Below, piece by piece: positions 1-12,439 of a stretch of DNA of 64,000 bases. The translations under genes were made by a program, and so were the position numbers. The stretch is from positions 3,340,501-3,404,500 of the forward strand of contig JAGVVL010000018.1 of assembly GCA_018287875.1 (NCBI GenBank). The letters run 5' to 3'. The notes beneath the pieces are model-generated. The model saw nothing but the letters and a program-made list of their open reading frames with translations. It made no database searches and was not told where the DNA came from. This DNA comes from Nigrospora sphaerica. Lineage: Eukaryota; Ascomycota; Sordariomycetes; Amphisphaeriales; Apiosporaceae. Every line of letters begins with the position of its first letter. Within the stretch, counting starts at the first letter, position 1.

Positions 1-101
1 GCCCACGCCGCCACCGCCCACGCCGCGGCAGCTACCACGGTGAAGCCAGGCCGGGGGTACGCGTCGCCCCGTCCTCCGCTCACCAGCATCATCATCAGCA
101 T
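1..101 (-). CDS. Possible N-terminus of a gene running off the left edge
   Basis: An open minus-strand frame begins with a cluster of Met codons (first at 101) and stays open to the window edge. The visible 33 residues are hydrophobic at first (Met/Leu/Val) and later rich in Ala, Trp and Val, which could be a signal peptide or membrane segment. A possible GTGAGC donor lies a few codons in. It is too short to recognise and may be chance in GC-rich DNA. Confidence 0.2.
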   Translation of the reverse strand, partial: MLMMMLVSGGRGDAYPRPGFTVVAAAAWAVAAW

Positions 102-3100
102 CACGAACCAAATGGCGCCGGTTCAACGCCGCGGGCAAGCGAGTTGAATCAAGGCAATGCGAGACGTCGATGTAGTCGAGACGGTTGCAAAGAAAAAGAG
201 GAGATAACACGCCGCCACGGAAAAACAGAAATAAAAAAAAGGGGTAGGGCGGCGTGTGGGCATCAACCGGAATGATTGAATTCATCTTCTCCCCACACCA
301 AACGCCCCCCAGTGACCTTGTACGCGGGTAACACCAGGGGTGTAACGTCCTGCTTCATCGCGTCATACAGGTACCACGCCACGGACGCGGGGGCCCGGGG
401 TTTCGAGGAGGGGGGGTTAGCGGTGAGGCGTAGGCGTTCGGCGGCGAGAGAGGATGGGGGATAGGGCTGGGTTTGGCGGGTGTAAAGGGGCCTTTTTCTT
501 ATTCGGCGCTTTCTTGGTACCGGGGGGGAACCTCGCGGACTCGGGTTCCCGGGGAAGGCTGCGCGTTGTTGGATGTCGGTTTGGTTTTCGAGGTTCCGCT
601 TAACCCCCTGTTAAAGACGATCCTCTTTACCGCACGTCATTATTCCTGTGTACGCTGACGTCCACGCGACTACTGCCTTGCCCCTTGACGTGGGTACGCC
701 ACCTCGTCTGCCGTGAAGGGGAGGGGGGACAACCCAGTCCGAAATCCAACGGATACAAGAAACGGCTGCGGTGGGCCTATGGACTGCTTTTTGTTGAAGC
801 CGTAGCGGGGCACAGAAGCAGGATGAGGACCCCCCTTTTGAGTGAATAGCCCGTACACGTCTCCGTGAGGCACTGATCAGCCCAAGACCCGGGAAGCAGA
901 ACACCTCCAGGGCTTAGGAATCGCCGCCGAAGGACGCCCCATTGTTCACAGACGGGGCCCGGGTCGCCGTTCTTCTGCGCGTTCCCGCGTCCATCCTCGG
1001 GCCCGGGGTAGCGGGTGCGGCCCCCGTCGTCAGCGACCCTCACGATCCTGCCTTGTCTTGCACGTCCCGTCCCCAGCGGGTCCGACCTCGCCTCCCGGCC
1101 TGTGGGACGCGAGCGACGTGAGGTTACCGGGCCCCCGAGATGGCCTCGGGCCACCGCCGGTGGAACCCTTTCCGCCGAGCGCCGAACCAGTCGCCGATCT
1201 TGACTGTGCGGCACGTCGGTTAGCATCTTCAACGGACCTTGACCACCTGGCCGCTCTCGCGCCTTGCCCCTACCTCGAGGCGTTTTGCTAGTGGCTGTAG
1301 TGACTACAGACGCCACCAGAGTGACGAGGTTGCAATGCGTGACCAACATGACCTACGCGCTATATATGTCCCAGGGATGGGTTTACCGCGGAATCAGCCA
1401 ACCTTGGATTTCCTAGACTCATCGTGAGCCAGGTCGTGACTTGTTGGATTACTCGGGAGCTCTTGGATAAAGGAGAAGGGGGGGTTGGGAGAACAGTGGG
1501 AGACAATGAGTTGTCCTCCACTAGTCTTCGTGTTTTTATGAGCTTTTATTTGTGGTCAGATATTGGACTTTATCTGATTTCATGGTGACCAAGTACTCGG
1601 TATTGCACCTGCCGACGAGGCTCTTTTATGCGTGTATCCCACCCACACATGTGTGTACACAGATAGGTATATCTGCTTTACGGTGGGCAACACTATCTGA
1701 TATGACCTTTTCGAATCTTTCCCTCCTCCTGGGTCCCTTGGTTGGGCCTTTCTTCCGTTCTGCTTCCCCAGAAGCCACCAAGTTGTTCCAGCTGCACCGG
1801 AGGCGGAGATAGGGAGTTGTCCGTTCCCGGGCCTAGTTGCTACCCATCCACTGGCGCACGTTGGGAGTTTCCCAATGTTGGGGCCAGTCACCATCTTAGC
1901 CAGGGGCCGACCCGGCTATGCGGCTCGTTCATTTCTCCAGCCGCGCTCGTCCACGCACGACTACAACTACCCACCAGTTCTTGGCGGCTCCATCCGCCCT
2001 CTCCTTGCGCCCCCAACTCGCGCTATTTGCACCGCGGCGGCGACGCTGCTTTTGGTCTTGGGCGCGCTGTTATTCGCGTTGCAGGCAACCGTCCCAGGAC
2101 CGGTCTCGGCTCGGCTGTCGCGGGTACCGTTTTCGTTGTCGTGTCCTGGGGGCCGGAAAGTCACGGCGTCGTCGCAGAGCAGTGTGCCAACTAAGAGATC
2201 AGGGGGGGCTTCAGGGGAAGGCCTCACGGGCATGTACTCGCGGCCCATTGGCTGCGCGTAGCTGCGTGAGGGGGAGGGGAGGCCCCCTGGCTAGCGGGCG
2301 CCGTCGAGGTTTCTCCCCCCACTGGCTCTTGTCATGCCCGGGGCACGGTAGAAAAGGGAGAAACCCCCCTCCTCCCCTTTAGTCGCCGCCGAGTTTTTGG
2401 GTATTCTGGGCGATCTCTGCCTGTCGGCCGGGTGGTGACTCGTCGGTCTGGTGAAAGGCGGCAACTAGTCGTGGGAAGAGGAAAGCTTGTGACAACGCTG
2501 ACCAACCGTTCCGAAGAGGGAAAGCGGGGGGCGCGTTCCATATTAGGAAGGGGAGGGAGTAAAGGGTGGGTATGGCAATGGGAGCCCAACTTAAGGGGGG
2601 AGCTGGGCGAAGGGGGGGTGACAAAAAAAAAGACCCAGCAGCCGGCGGCATCCGTCCAACTACTAGGGCGGATTTCCTGTCACACCCTCGCGGGGAGATA
2701 CAAAAAGGGTCCCGCCAAGGACAAATACGACGCCAAAAAGCTTCCGGTCAGCTTCTAGAAGGGCTTAGTGTCATTTTCCCAACACCACGGATCTGAACGA
2801 GCAGCTCCGCCCCCAGCTCGCACATAACGCAGGAGACGGATCGGCATGGCAATTGGCGGACGCGCCAATCTCGACCGCGAAAGGGGAATGGGGGCAAGGC
2901 CACCCCGGCGCGATGCAGAGTTGAACCCCTGCCCCCTGGCTGGGGATTGCCCGCAACCCCTCGCTTACGATTACCTCGGGAGCCCACCTCATGCTGGCCG
3001 GTCCTAGGATCTGGACCCGGGCCGATTGTGGAGAGCGCGCGTGTTCTCTCTCTTTCTCCTCTCTCTCCCTCCCTCTCTTTCCTCTCCCGGACCCCTGGAG

Positions 3101-3474
3101 GCAAAGTACCGACCGATCCACTGATGGGGTGGGGGCGGAGGACGGAAACCAGACAGGGATGGTGATGGTAGTGTGACTTTGGATTACGTGACTGCCGCGC
3201 GGCGGGGCAGTTTCGACTTGAGGATTCCCGTGCAATGTGTGTTCCAAGCCAAGCCGGCGCGGGAGCCTGGGTCCGCGAAGCCGTCCGTGGGAGAGGCGGG
3301 CCCAAAGCTACCGAGGCTGTGTTGTGTGTGGCTGGGTCAGGGGGAAGGGGGAATCGACGCGGATCACTTTCTTTGCGGCCGGCAAACCGTAGGAGAAAGA
3401 TGGAAAACCACATCGATGGGCCGCGCTCCCGGGGTTTCGGGCAGGAGTTATCATCTGGCCCCCAACGCTTGTGA

Positions 3475-3512
<38 letters not shown>

Positions 3513-4852
3513 GTGTGCGTGCGTCTTGTCAGTCAGTCGGCCATCATCCGGTCGTTCTAAAAAACAAGCGCCCGATCTCGAAACACGATTCGGCTACCAC
3601 GGGCTGGGAAGGTTAAGGGGGCAGCAGGAGAGCCGTCGCCCGGCCCGACTGGTAGAACCAAAGGTCCCGGAAGCCCGGATTGGGCCTGCGCAATGTAGAA
3701 AAGCCCCAAAGATGGCGCTGGCTGATCGGGATGAGGCGCGAGACGGGTTCCTACGGACTTCGTTCCGGTTAACCGTTTAGCCCTGACGGGCGGTTTAGCC
3801 CTGCAGGCGAATATGATCTCGTCGGGTTACCACCCCCAGAATGGCCTTTTTTGACTCGGATCCCCAGCAGATCTGCGGCCACCTCTGTCCCAGCCAGGCG
3901 CAAGAAGCGAGCTGAAAAGCAGGTCCCCATCGCTAATCTCCCTTCGATACGGGTCTTCAGGCTTGGTCCTGGGAAGCGCGGGGCCCACGGATCCGGGAGC
4001 TAAGACAGCGCGCTCCCCGGGGGGGGGGGGCGACTTAAAGGTCTACCCATGCACGCAGGGGCGCCTGATGAGCTGGAAGCTGGAGCGAGCGAGCTGGTCC
4101 GGACGGCAGCGCCTGCCCGCGGCAACGCGGTCGCTACCTGCTAGATCACTAGCCACCGGTCGAAGCTGGAGCCGAGGGGGCTGAGAGGCAGAGATGCAAG
4201 GCTCCTTGGCGCCTCATTGACTCGTATCGGGGGCCCCAGTTCAATGCCCTGGCCAGACGAACCCGCTCTGGGCGCCGCCAGGCTTAGCGTAAACCTTATC
4301 ACAGACGGCGCTGGCCTGTCGATTACTCCACGGCATTATACTATACCGTCCCTGGATAGGCTGAAAGAGGAAAAAGAGAAAAGTACTGGCAGTGGTACGG
4401 AAGTTGCCTTGAATTTAATAACCCAAAAAAAACTGCTTCCAACGGGAAGCCGCCCTACCTTGGGAACCTCACAAGCCGCGCCGTGGCCCCCCAAGTATGC
4501 CATGTCACTTAGCATCAGAGAGGCGCGCTGATAAACGCCGATCCAACGTCGTACCTATGTTTACGCGGGCTAGGCTGTCCCCACCTTTCGAGGGTCATGC
4601 TCTAGCGACTCGATCATCGGCCGCGGCCCGGCAGCCCTTCTTCTAGCCCTACTGGGCCGAGGAGTAGGGAGATAAGGGAGCCCGTGATGGGGCTTGACGT
4701 TTGGAGGGCCACCCGAATAAAAAGGGCCCCGGGGGGACGGGCGTGGGTGGGGGTTCTTAAGTTCCCAATACTGTGGTTGTTCGCTCTTTCGCTCACCCTG
4801 TGTCGCCGTCGCCCCTCAGTCCCGACCAGGCCCCTCCTTTTCGTTGCCCGCC
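102..4852. other. Gene-poor leading stretch
   Basis: No open frame here reads like a conserved protein. Short frames overlap on both strands and consist of low-complexity Arg/Pro/Gly translations of GC-rich DNA. Visible structure is limited to a GT microsatellite near 3.48 kb, a G run near 4.02 kb and pyrimidine-rich patches around 3.05 kb. The last 200 bases before 4853 are pyrimidine-rich and probably serve as leader and promoter of the seven-TM gene. Confidence 0.5.
3471..3527. repeat. GT microsatellite
   Basis: A GT dinucleotide tract, first mixed with GA and later with GC, starts after a GTGAGTGAGT lead-in. It has roughly 14 uninterrupted GT units in the middle. It is a simple repeat with no coding content. 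Confidence 0.9.
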
Positions 4853-6377
4853 ATGGCTTTATTATCACCAGACTTCAAGTTGGAGGAGGTGACGCAACAG
4901 GATCTCATCATCGCGTCGCTCGCGTGGGGCTTCACCCTGGGGTTCGGTTGGCTCACGACGTGCACGGCGCTGCGGCAGACGGCCCACGCCTACAGTCGCC
5001 GCGGCAGCCGCTCCTGGCTCAGCGTCTACATCATCATGATCTGGAGCGAGATTTCCGTCTGTCTCGGCTTCGGTATCATCTGCTTCCTCTACCTGCTGGG
5101 CCAAATCCCGCCCTCCTTCATCTTCTATTTCTGTATTCGTGAGTTGCCCCCCCCCCCCCCCTTCCTCACCCTCGTATTTGTGTGTACATGTCGGAATATG
5201 TATGAGAGCACGAACGACTGACACGTATGCGAATCTCTCGCAGTCACGTTGTGGGCTTTGCAAGTCCAGTTCCTCCTCCAGATCATCATCAACCGCTGCG
5301 CCATTCTGCTCCCTGACAAGCGCTTCGCCCGGAACCTCAAGATCGCCGTCGCCGTCACCATCACCCTCATCAACATATCCGTCTACAACATCTGGATCCC
5401 GGCCCGGCTCCAGATCTCGGACAAGTACATCCACATTAACGAGTGGTGGGACCGCTGCGAAAAGGGCATCTACCTCGTCATCGATGCCGGCCTCAATCTG
5501 TACTTCATCTCCATCGTGCAGAGGAACCTGGTCAAGAACGGCCTGCAGAAGTACCGGCGCCTCGTCCAGTGGAACAAGTTCATCATCGCCTTCTCCCTCG
5601 GCATGGACGTCCTGATCATATCCATGATGAGCCTGAAGAACACGTTCGTGTAAGCGAAGCCTGTACCCAAGTGTGGAAAAGGGGGGAGGAGAGGTGGTGT
5701 TGGCAACAGGGGAGAAAACGAAGCTAACCAACGCGGGCGGCGGTCACAGGTACATGCAGTTCCACCCGCTGGCCTACATCGTCAAGCTCGAGATCGAGAT
5801 GTCGATGGCGGACCTGATTGTCAAGGTGGCGCGGGGCCAGAGGAACAACAACAGCGGCGGCGAGGGGATCGAGTACGCGCACCGGGGGCAGCAGAGCACG
5901 ACGGCGAGCGCCGCGCGCCTGGGCATCTCGACGACGGCCGTGGCGAGCCACCTGAGCAACCGCCGGTCGGGCTACAAGACCATGGCGGGCGAGACGCCGG
6001 CCGACCACATCGAGATGGTAGCGGCGACCAAGGCGGGCGCGCCGCGGCGCCGCTCCCTGTCGGCCTCGTCGTCGGTCTCGTCGACGGACGTCGAGCGCGG
6101 CCCGGCCGGCCGTCCCCGCCACCCCGGGGGCGGCGGCATCTTCACGACGCGCGAAGTCCACGTCGAGTTCGAGGAGTCGTCGAGCTCCTCCACCTGCCCC
6201 CTGAGCCCCAAGGACATTGCCGAGACCATCGAGGAGCTCGACGCCGCCGACCGCCAGCCGCCCCCGCCCCGCGACTACGCCGGCTCCGCCGCCCCCACCC
6301 CCTACGGCACCGGCGACGGCCGCATCCAAGCCCCGCCCAAGGCGTCGTTTCGGGACAAGCTGGGCCGACGCGTCTGA
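4853..6377 (+). CDS. Fungal seven-transmembrane protein (GPCR-like, uncharacterised)
   Basis: Three exons, join(4853..5138, 5244..5649, 5750..6377), give 439 residues. Both introns have good GTGAGT/GTAAGC donors and CAG acceptors, and phases match. The ATG lies in a pyrimidine-rich leader. Seven hydrophobic segments fill residues 15-260, with short loops such as the one carrying EWWDRCEK before TM5. The last is followed by an amphipathic helix, then a long Ser-rich hydrophilic tail of about 180 residues with many basic and proline patches. This architecture fits a fungal receptor-like integral membrane protein with a cytoplasmic tail. I do not see CFEM or carbohydrate-receptor motifs, so it is not a Pth11 type. 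Ligand and partners are unknown. The gene converges on the surface-protein gene downstream. Confidence 0.8.
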
Positions 6378-6844
6378 GAAGAAAGTTTAAAAATAGAGAG
6401 AACAAAAATAGAGAAAGAAAAAGGATGGGATAATGGGAACACGGCCCGTGCGTGGTTGGGACCCCGTCTTTTTTTTTGGTTCTTTGGTTTCGGCGCAGGA
6501 AACGTGGTAGACGGATATACCCCCGGGGCTCGATGTCCCTGATTTGGTTACCTAAGTTTTTCTTTTGTCGACTCATGACACACATGGCTTATTCGCCATG
6601 TTCGTAATCAGAACTTACATAATTACATCTATACCCGCTTTTGCGGCATCAGGACAAAATACTAGTCTTGTACAGGGGGGGTTGGGGGCGTGAGTGGGGC
6701 CCCTTTTTGACTAGCTCCACGTTTCCATTTGTACAATACTCGTGCATATGACTAGGCAGAACGACTGCTACAAGGGCGGCTCCTGGGTAGGTAGAATGGG
6801 GGAAACTTCATGTAAGTATTATCGAAGTGTGCCTTTCCCTGCCG
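6378..6844. other. Convergent 3' intergenic region
   Basis: This lies between two convergent stop codons and presumably holds both 3' untranslated regions. It includes an A-rich patch just after 6377, a T run near 6470 and an AT-richer centre near 6610. No gene is seen. Confidence 0.6.
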
Positions 6845-7816
6845 CTACCTCGGACTCCCATAGAGCTCAGCCGGGGGATGGTAGCCATGGAAAGCCCCCA
6901 ACTCAGCCTCGGCTGCCGATGCTGGCAAGGGTGTGGCTGCAGCGTAGGGATGGCTCTTTCCGGCGTGATGTTCCAGAACCGTCCCTGGCAACTCGCCCGG
7001 CCCGTGGTTTTCCGGGCCATACCCGTCTGCTGCTGCTGTTGTCCACGATTCTTTACTATGCTCGCGGCCGCGGCCACGCCCGCGTCGCACCACCAACACC
7101 ACGATCAGGACGGTGAGGCAGACGAGGGCGATTCCACCTACTACGCCGCCGACAATGGCGCCCGTGGGATTAGAAGCCGCCGTGGCTGGCATGTTGACCG
7201 TGGTAGGAGACGGCGATGATGACGGCTGGGTTCCGTCGGCGGGTCTCGAGGCCGGTGCCGGCGTGGAGGTAGCCGAGGATGCGTCTGACGAACCAGAAGA
7301 CGGGCGGGGCGTCGGCACAGACGACGTATTTTCTGTAGGGGCAGCCAGCAAGGTGGCAGTGACGGGTTTCGCGGCGCAGGCGATGTAGGAATACGTCTGA
7401 TCGGGCCCCGAGTCCAGCAGGACCGTGGAGCAAAAGGGCGAGTCGCCCGTGCTGCACAGAAATATATTCAATTAGTCCTGCGGTGCCTATACGAGGTCGT
7501 CATGCAATGGAAGTTACCATATAAAGGTCGCCAGGGATGTATCTTCCATGTTGCCGCAGCCGCGCGAGCAGGACCCGCGGTCGATACAGGCGGCTGCGAA
7601 CCCGCAGTCGCGGGCGTACAGCACCGATGTAGGACAGAAGCCCCATAGTCCGTGGCCCACGTCGACGCGGCAGTTGAAGCCGGCGTTGGCGGTGCGCGGG
7701 CGCTTCGCGTCGCCGTCCGCATAGCCACACGTCACGGGATCGACGGTCGTAGCCCGCGCGGCGAGGAGCCGCCGTGCGTCGAGGGGGGCGTTGCCATAAC
7801 GTGCCGAGTCTGCCAT
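6845..7816 (-). CDS. Cysteine-rich, Ser/Thr-rich single-TM surface protein (5' end uncertain)
   Basis: Two exons, complement(join(6845..7451, 7518..7816)), give about 301 residues. The intron has a GTAACT donor and GCAG acceptor, and removing it restores a continuous Cys-rich domain. Residues 27-125 carry about 11 Cys with spacing seen in secreted fungal surface domains (TCGY, FNCRVD, LWGFC, CTGD, IACAA). A Ser/Thr/Pro-rich stalk spans about 135-195, one strong membrane helix about 198-221 follows an alternating Gly/Val approach, and the tail is basic. The layout resembles fungal wall-stress sensors, an inference from architecture only. The start used here, at 7816, gives no signal peptide, so the true first exon is either further upstream or lost. 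The mature-looking N-terminus begins about residue 12. Confidence 0.6.
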
Positions 7817-8766
7817 GAATGGAAGAGTAGTAATGCCGGACGGCCGAGGAATAACGAGTGTTCTAAGTGAGCTGCCAGGCTCAGCCTCTTCCCCCATGTG
7901 AGACTCCATGTGTAGCAATAGAAAAACGTGTCGGCCAGTTTGCCGGTAGCGGAAGGACAGGATTCCACGCCGTCTCGGCCGCAACGAGGGATTCTAAGCA
8001 CATAGAGAACGAACCTGATGGACTGGGCGCAATCTGTTGGAAACAATGAAGCGGTCAGGGGTTTGTCGGGTGTACCAGCTGATGCTGGGACTGGGTGATT
8101 GCTCATCTCTGCTTGCCAGGATGCTGTAGGCAAGAACGTGGGTACCGGGGCGGTCGACTCGAGCAGGATATGCATAATGACCCGTTCTCATGCACCCCGT
8201 GTCGTCGGTAAAGCCGCCGGGCTTGAGGATGAAGTCAGCCCCGGAGCCCTCGCACTGCCGTGCCGGAAATCGCGGGGTTCGTAGCCGCATTCAGCGGCCC
8301 GGCCTCGCATGATGGTTGGCGATGAACAACCAAATTTCGGTCAACTGGCACCTACTTTGCGTCTCCTCGCGGTGGTCACGATGGGCCGTCGGTTGCGTCT
8401 ATCTGGCCGCTACGCGCGGGTGCGTCGGCGGCAAAAAGATGGCGCCTATGCGAAAGCCATGGTTGGTGACCCGAGAGTGTGGCAAGGGCAGCAACCAACA
8501 TACATGCGTTGGCCTGCATGCCGCCAATGGCAGTGCGACAAAGAGACATGCATTAAATTAGAAGCAAGGGATCCGGTGGTTCCGGGAGGGACGGACCAAG
8601 CTGTCGGTACCACGCCTCCACCCACCCCGTTTGCGGCTTGGGGAACTCGGCCATGTCGGTCGCGTCTTTTCTTTTCGAAATAAGTCTTGATTCGGTGGTG
8701 AGATCAATTGGTGATTGACCGTCATTCGAATTACTTCGTCGTGTGTTCACCGACCCCCCACGGCAA
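7817..8766. other. Divergent intergenic region
   Basis: This separates the minus-strand surface protein from the plus-strand mannosyltransferase, so promoters of both should lie here, plus any missing first exon of the surface protein. A 98-codon minus frame at 7994-8290 has no recognisable domain. No TATA element stands out. Confidence 0.4.
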
Positions 8767-10375
8767 ATGTATCGCGGGATGAAGCGAAGGTATCGGGTGC
8801 TAGCCCAGGTCACGTTCCTCTTTCTATTCATCACCGGCTTTTGGCTCTGGAGTGGCAGTGGGTCGAGAGAGGAGAGTATTTTGCAGGACCGTCCCGTTGG
8901 ACGAAATTCCGGCAGCAACGCTCCTGCCGATGCCTTCATCCCGGGGAACGGCAAGAGCAGCGCGACCCAAGGCAGCAGCAGCGCCAGTGCCACCCACAAG
9001 TCCCTCCCCCACGATGTAGCGACTGGCCATGCTACACCGCCGGCCTATCTGAACCCCATGTGGGTGCCCTACTTCAAGGCTATCATCAGCCCCGACGACG
9101 CGACGCTTCCGCTTCTCGAGTGCCCGGCCATCAACGAGACGCGGTACGCGCACCTCCGGGCCGCCGACGCCAATGCCACGGCCGTCGACGCTGAAGCGCC
9201 CCTGCGCTACTTCTTCGCGCTGAACCTGCGGCAGGCCCGGGGCGTGCTGCCGCGCCTCCTCGGCTCCGTGCTGCAGGCCGCCCGCTTCTTGGGGCCGACG
9301 GCCTGCATGCTGTCCATCGTCGAGGGCCACTCGGACGACGGCACCGCCGCCGTCCTGGCCGCCCTGCGGCCCGAGCTGGCCCGCCTCGGCCTCCGCTACC
9401 GCTTGCGCTCGAGCCCCATCGATCCGGCCGCCGGCGACCGCATCCAGCGGCTGGCGGACCTGCGCAACGCCGCCCTGGCCCCCATCCTGCCGGCCTCGGC
9501 CGCCTACCCCGACGCCACCGACGACGACGAACGCGCGACGGCCGACGCCGCGACAACGGTGCTCTTCCTCAACGACGTGGCGGCCTGCACTGAGGACCTG
9601 CTGGAGCTGGCGCACCAGCGCGCCGTGCAGGCGGCCGCGGCGACGTGCGCGCTCGACTGGACCTACGTGGGCCGGGACCCGACCTTCTACGACGTCTGGG
9701 TCGCGCGTGCCCTCGCCGGCGGGCCCTTCTTCGACGTGCCCGCCGACGGGAGCTGGGACGCGGCCTGGAACCTGCTGCCGGCGGCCGCCGACGCCGATGC
9801 CCGCCGCCGCCTCGCCGCCGCCCGCCCCTTCCAGGTCTACGCCTGCTGGAACGGCGCCGTCGCCTTCACCGCCGCCCCCTTGCTGGGCCTGCCCCCGCCC
9901 GAGGGCCAGGCGAGCGCCGCCCCCACCCAAGGCGTTGGCACCCGCGTTGCCTTTCGCGCCTCCCGCGACGGCGAGTGCTTCATGGGCGAGCCCACCCTCT
10001 TCTGCAGGGACTTGTGGTGGGCCGGCTACGGACGCATTGCTGTGAGTACTCTACTATCGCCGAGACATTACTGATCCCCTCTCTCGCCGAGAACTGCGCG
10101 GAATAGCCACTGGTGTCGGTATCATTGAAAAATATGAAACGGAAGTTTGGCTGACCATCGTGGAACCTCAGGTCGTCCCCTCCGTCAACCTCGAGTACTC
10201 GGACGAAGCGGCCAGGAAGATCAAGCTGCTAAAGGGATACACCTCCGAATGGACAGCTAAGGAAGACGTCAAGGCCAACAAGATCAACTGGGACCCCAAT
10301 CCCCCAGAAGAGGTCAAATGCATGCCATCGTGGGGCGATCAATCGTGGCGGCCCTGGAACGAGACATTAGCTTGA
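8767..10375 (+). CDS. Alpha-1,3-mannosyltransferase-like, GT69 (CAP59/CMT1 family)
   Basis: Two exons, join(8767..10041, 10172..10375), give 492 residues, with a GTGAGT donor and CTCAG acceptor that keep phase. The protein is a type II Golgi-style enzyme: a short basic N-terminus, a signal anchor at residues 11-28, a Ser/Gly-rich stem to about 85, then a luminal catalytic domain. Motifs matching the CAP59_mtransfer family are SIVEGHSDDGT (183-193), LFLNDV (266-271, acidic metal-binding region), the Cys-Ala-Leu-Asp-Trp stretch at about 294-298, FYDVW (307-311), the late segment with the Cys pair before WWAGYGRIA, and VVPSVN opening exon 2. Known relatives add alpha-1,3-mannose to glycans or capsule using GDP-mannose. 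The exact acceptor here is unknown. An in-frame upstream GTG is ignored because the ATG starts the basic-plus-anchor segment. Confidence 0.85.
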
Positions 10376-10678
10376 TGCCTTGGACATATCTGGACAAGTG
10401 CATTGCATCTAAAAATCCAATATGTTACGATCACCGAGCGCTTATGCTGGGTTGGCATTTCACGAGGCCGTGCGTTATCGGGTCATGTGTGCATTGTGTC
10501 GTATCCTGGGTATCTCTTTCTGTTCCACCACGTAATTTATCCAAGTACCAAGACTGTGATATCTACCTCCAACGGAGCCCAAACTAACGACACCTTTCCA
10601 CTCGGTTCTCTGCCTCGTCCATACTGCTAAAGGCCTTGGTCGACCGCGTCTCTTACAAATATGAGGAAAGCGGTCTGG
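10376..10678. other. Convergent 3' spacer
   Basis: About 300 bases follow the GT69 stop. AT content is somewhat higher than in the exon. No gene or clear regulatory element is seen. Confidence 0.5.
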
Positions 10679-12405
10679 TCAAGTGACGAGTAAACTCGAA
10701 GTCTGAGTCGCCGCCTCGTGATGATGTCCCGGGGGACGGCGTCTACCATCCATTTGCTCTTCCACAGCGGCCTCGCCTCGAAGACGGCGACCCCGGCGAC
10801 CATCCCTCTTGACGACAATGGGTCCCAGAGCCGCCTTCTGCTCGCGGACCTCGCACTCGGCGGCCACCACGGTGTTATAATTCGGCATTATAATGTTGCT
10901 TCTCGACGAAGAAAAGTCCCAGGAAGTAGAGACAATATCCACGACCTCGTTCTCGCTGGACATATACACGTTGTCGTCCTCGGCATCGTCCTGGGGAGGA
11001 GACGGAAGCGCCGCATTCACCAGCATCAACATCGATGTCCCCCGCCTGGCTGCTTGCTTTGTCTTCCGCGCCGGGCTTCTTGCTTCTTCCTCCCAGACTG
11101 TTCTGCTCGAGACAAGGTTGTCAAGCGCGGGCGTCGCCAGCGGGCGTGGAATTTTCCCTTCGTTTACATCCGGAATAACAAGAGCTGGATCTACTCCAAA
11201 GTTGGGTTGCGGGGCCGTACTGTGCGCCACCTGGTGGGGATCGACGTACACCGGGTCCAAACCAAGGCTCCTGAATGTAACGGTATATCTTGCTGCGCGC
11301 CTTGAATGGCCTTCTCCGATGACAGCTTGAGCTGTCGGTAATCGCCAGAAATAACTGTGCATTCGAGTTGCTCAGATTTGGGTCTTGCATCGGCCCAGGG
11401 GTCTTGCCTTGTCGCTAATCAAGGAGATTTGTCCCCCAGCCCAGGGTACCCAGTCCTCGCGGCGAGAGTTGAGTTGCGTGGGTGTGACGTGGAGGTGTTT
11501 ACGGGTGCTGAAGGATCCGACAAGCGAGCGGGAGGGGCTGAAATATTTCGACGGTTGGGCGAGACCGAAGCCGAATCCAGCAACTCCACCAAATCCAGCT
11601 CGTCCTCGTCGTCGTCGTAGTACGGAGGAAGGGCGAGCATCTCCCCGCCACAATCGTCGGTGAGATCGTCGTCGCCCTCGTCCTCGATCTCCTTGTCGCC
11701 GCTGGGGATATATGACGGTCCTGTCCTTTCAAGGGCCCCACCGATCTTGCTCGACGTAAAGATATGACTGCGCAGACTCTGGTACCGCTGAGCGGAAGAT
11801 TTTGAGCTCGACAGCTTTCTGGCCTTGTGCTGCATATAGTAGGAAAAGATACTTATAAAACATCAAAGTATGACGCGACAGGCAATGCGCTGAGCTGTTG
11901 CCATGTATGTCTTTGTGCCGACATTGCGTATAGAAACACCGGATTGTCTTCAAGTCTTTGAAAACACGCAGATAACAATATTTAGTGGGTTATCCCGGCG
12001 ACCCTTGTCGAGATATTGTAGCCCCAGTGCTTGTGGCCCAGGTAGGTCTGGTCAACGTTTTGAAGGAAGAAAAGGAGAGAGTTGGATAACGGGGGTGGTT
12101 GAGGGATAAGGCGAGCGAGGCATACAAATCTGCATCATGTGATATAAGTGAGAGACGCGTTGCTCGAAACGGCTGCCCATGAAGTGATTGGGGACCTTGC
12201 GCCCTGAGCGCGAGGCCATCTCGGTAGCCATGCCCTCCCTGGAGGAGGAGGGTTTTGCGGCCATCTTGGTTGGGGTGACTGCATCGGCTCTGCTAACCCT
12301 AGCCTTCACGGCGGCCTTTTTCCCGGAACCGTATTGCTGGGGGCGGTGTCGTTGGCGGCATTGGTTGGAAGAATGCCGGAGAGGGCACTGCTCTCCCCAA
12401 ACCAT
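10679..12405 (-). CDS. Possible multi-exon hypothetical gene, exon model unresolved
   Basis: Three long minus-strand open stretches with protein-like composition lie in line: about 12405-12130 (basic, Lys/Arg/Ser-rich), 11835-11430 (starts with basic Ser-rich residues, then an acidic run rich in Asp and Glu, including YYDDDEDELDLVELL) and 11390-10680. A GTATGC donor near 12132 and a CTACTATATGCAG acceptor near 11832 suggest splicing, but the phases do not match in the model I tried. Another candidate junction sits near 11445 (GGTACC). No family is recognised. It may be a lineage-specific nuclear protein or a decaying gene. Confidence 0.25.
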
Positions 12406-12439
12406 CCGTTGTTTCTACTATGCTTCCGCATAGTATCCC

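Noticed and set aside
4865..5731. A 288-codon minus frame opposite the seven-TM gene
   Set aside because: It crosses both introns of the plus-strand gene and is an Asp/Glu/Val-rich shadow without a domain.
8824..9930. A 368-codon minus frame opposite the GT69 gene
   Set aside because: Composition is Gly/Arg/Val-rich with no motif. The plus strand shows a signal anchor and conserved GT69 blocks.
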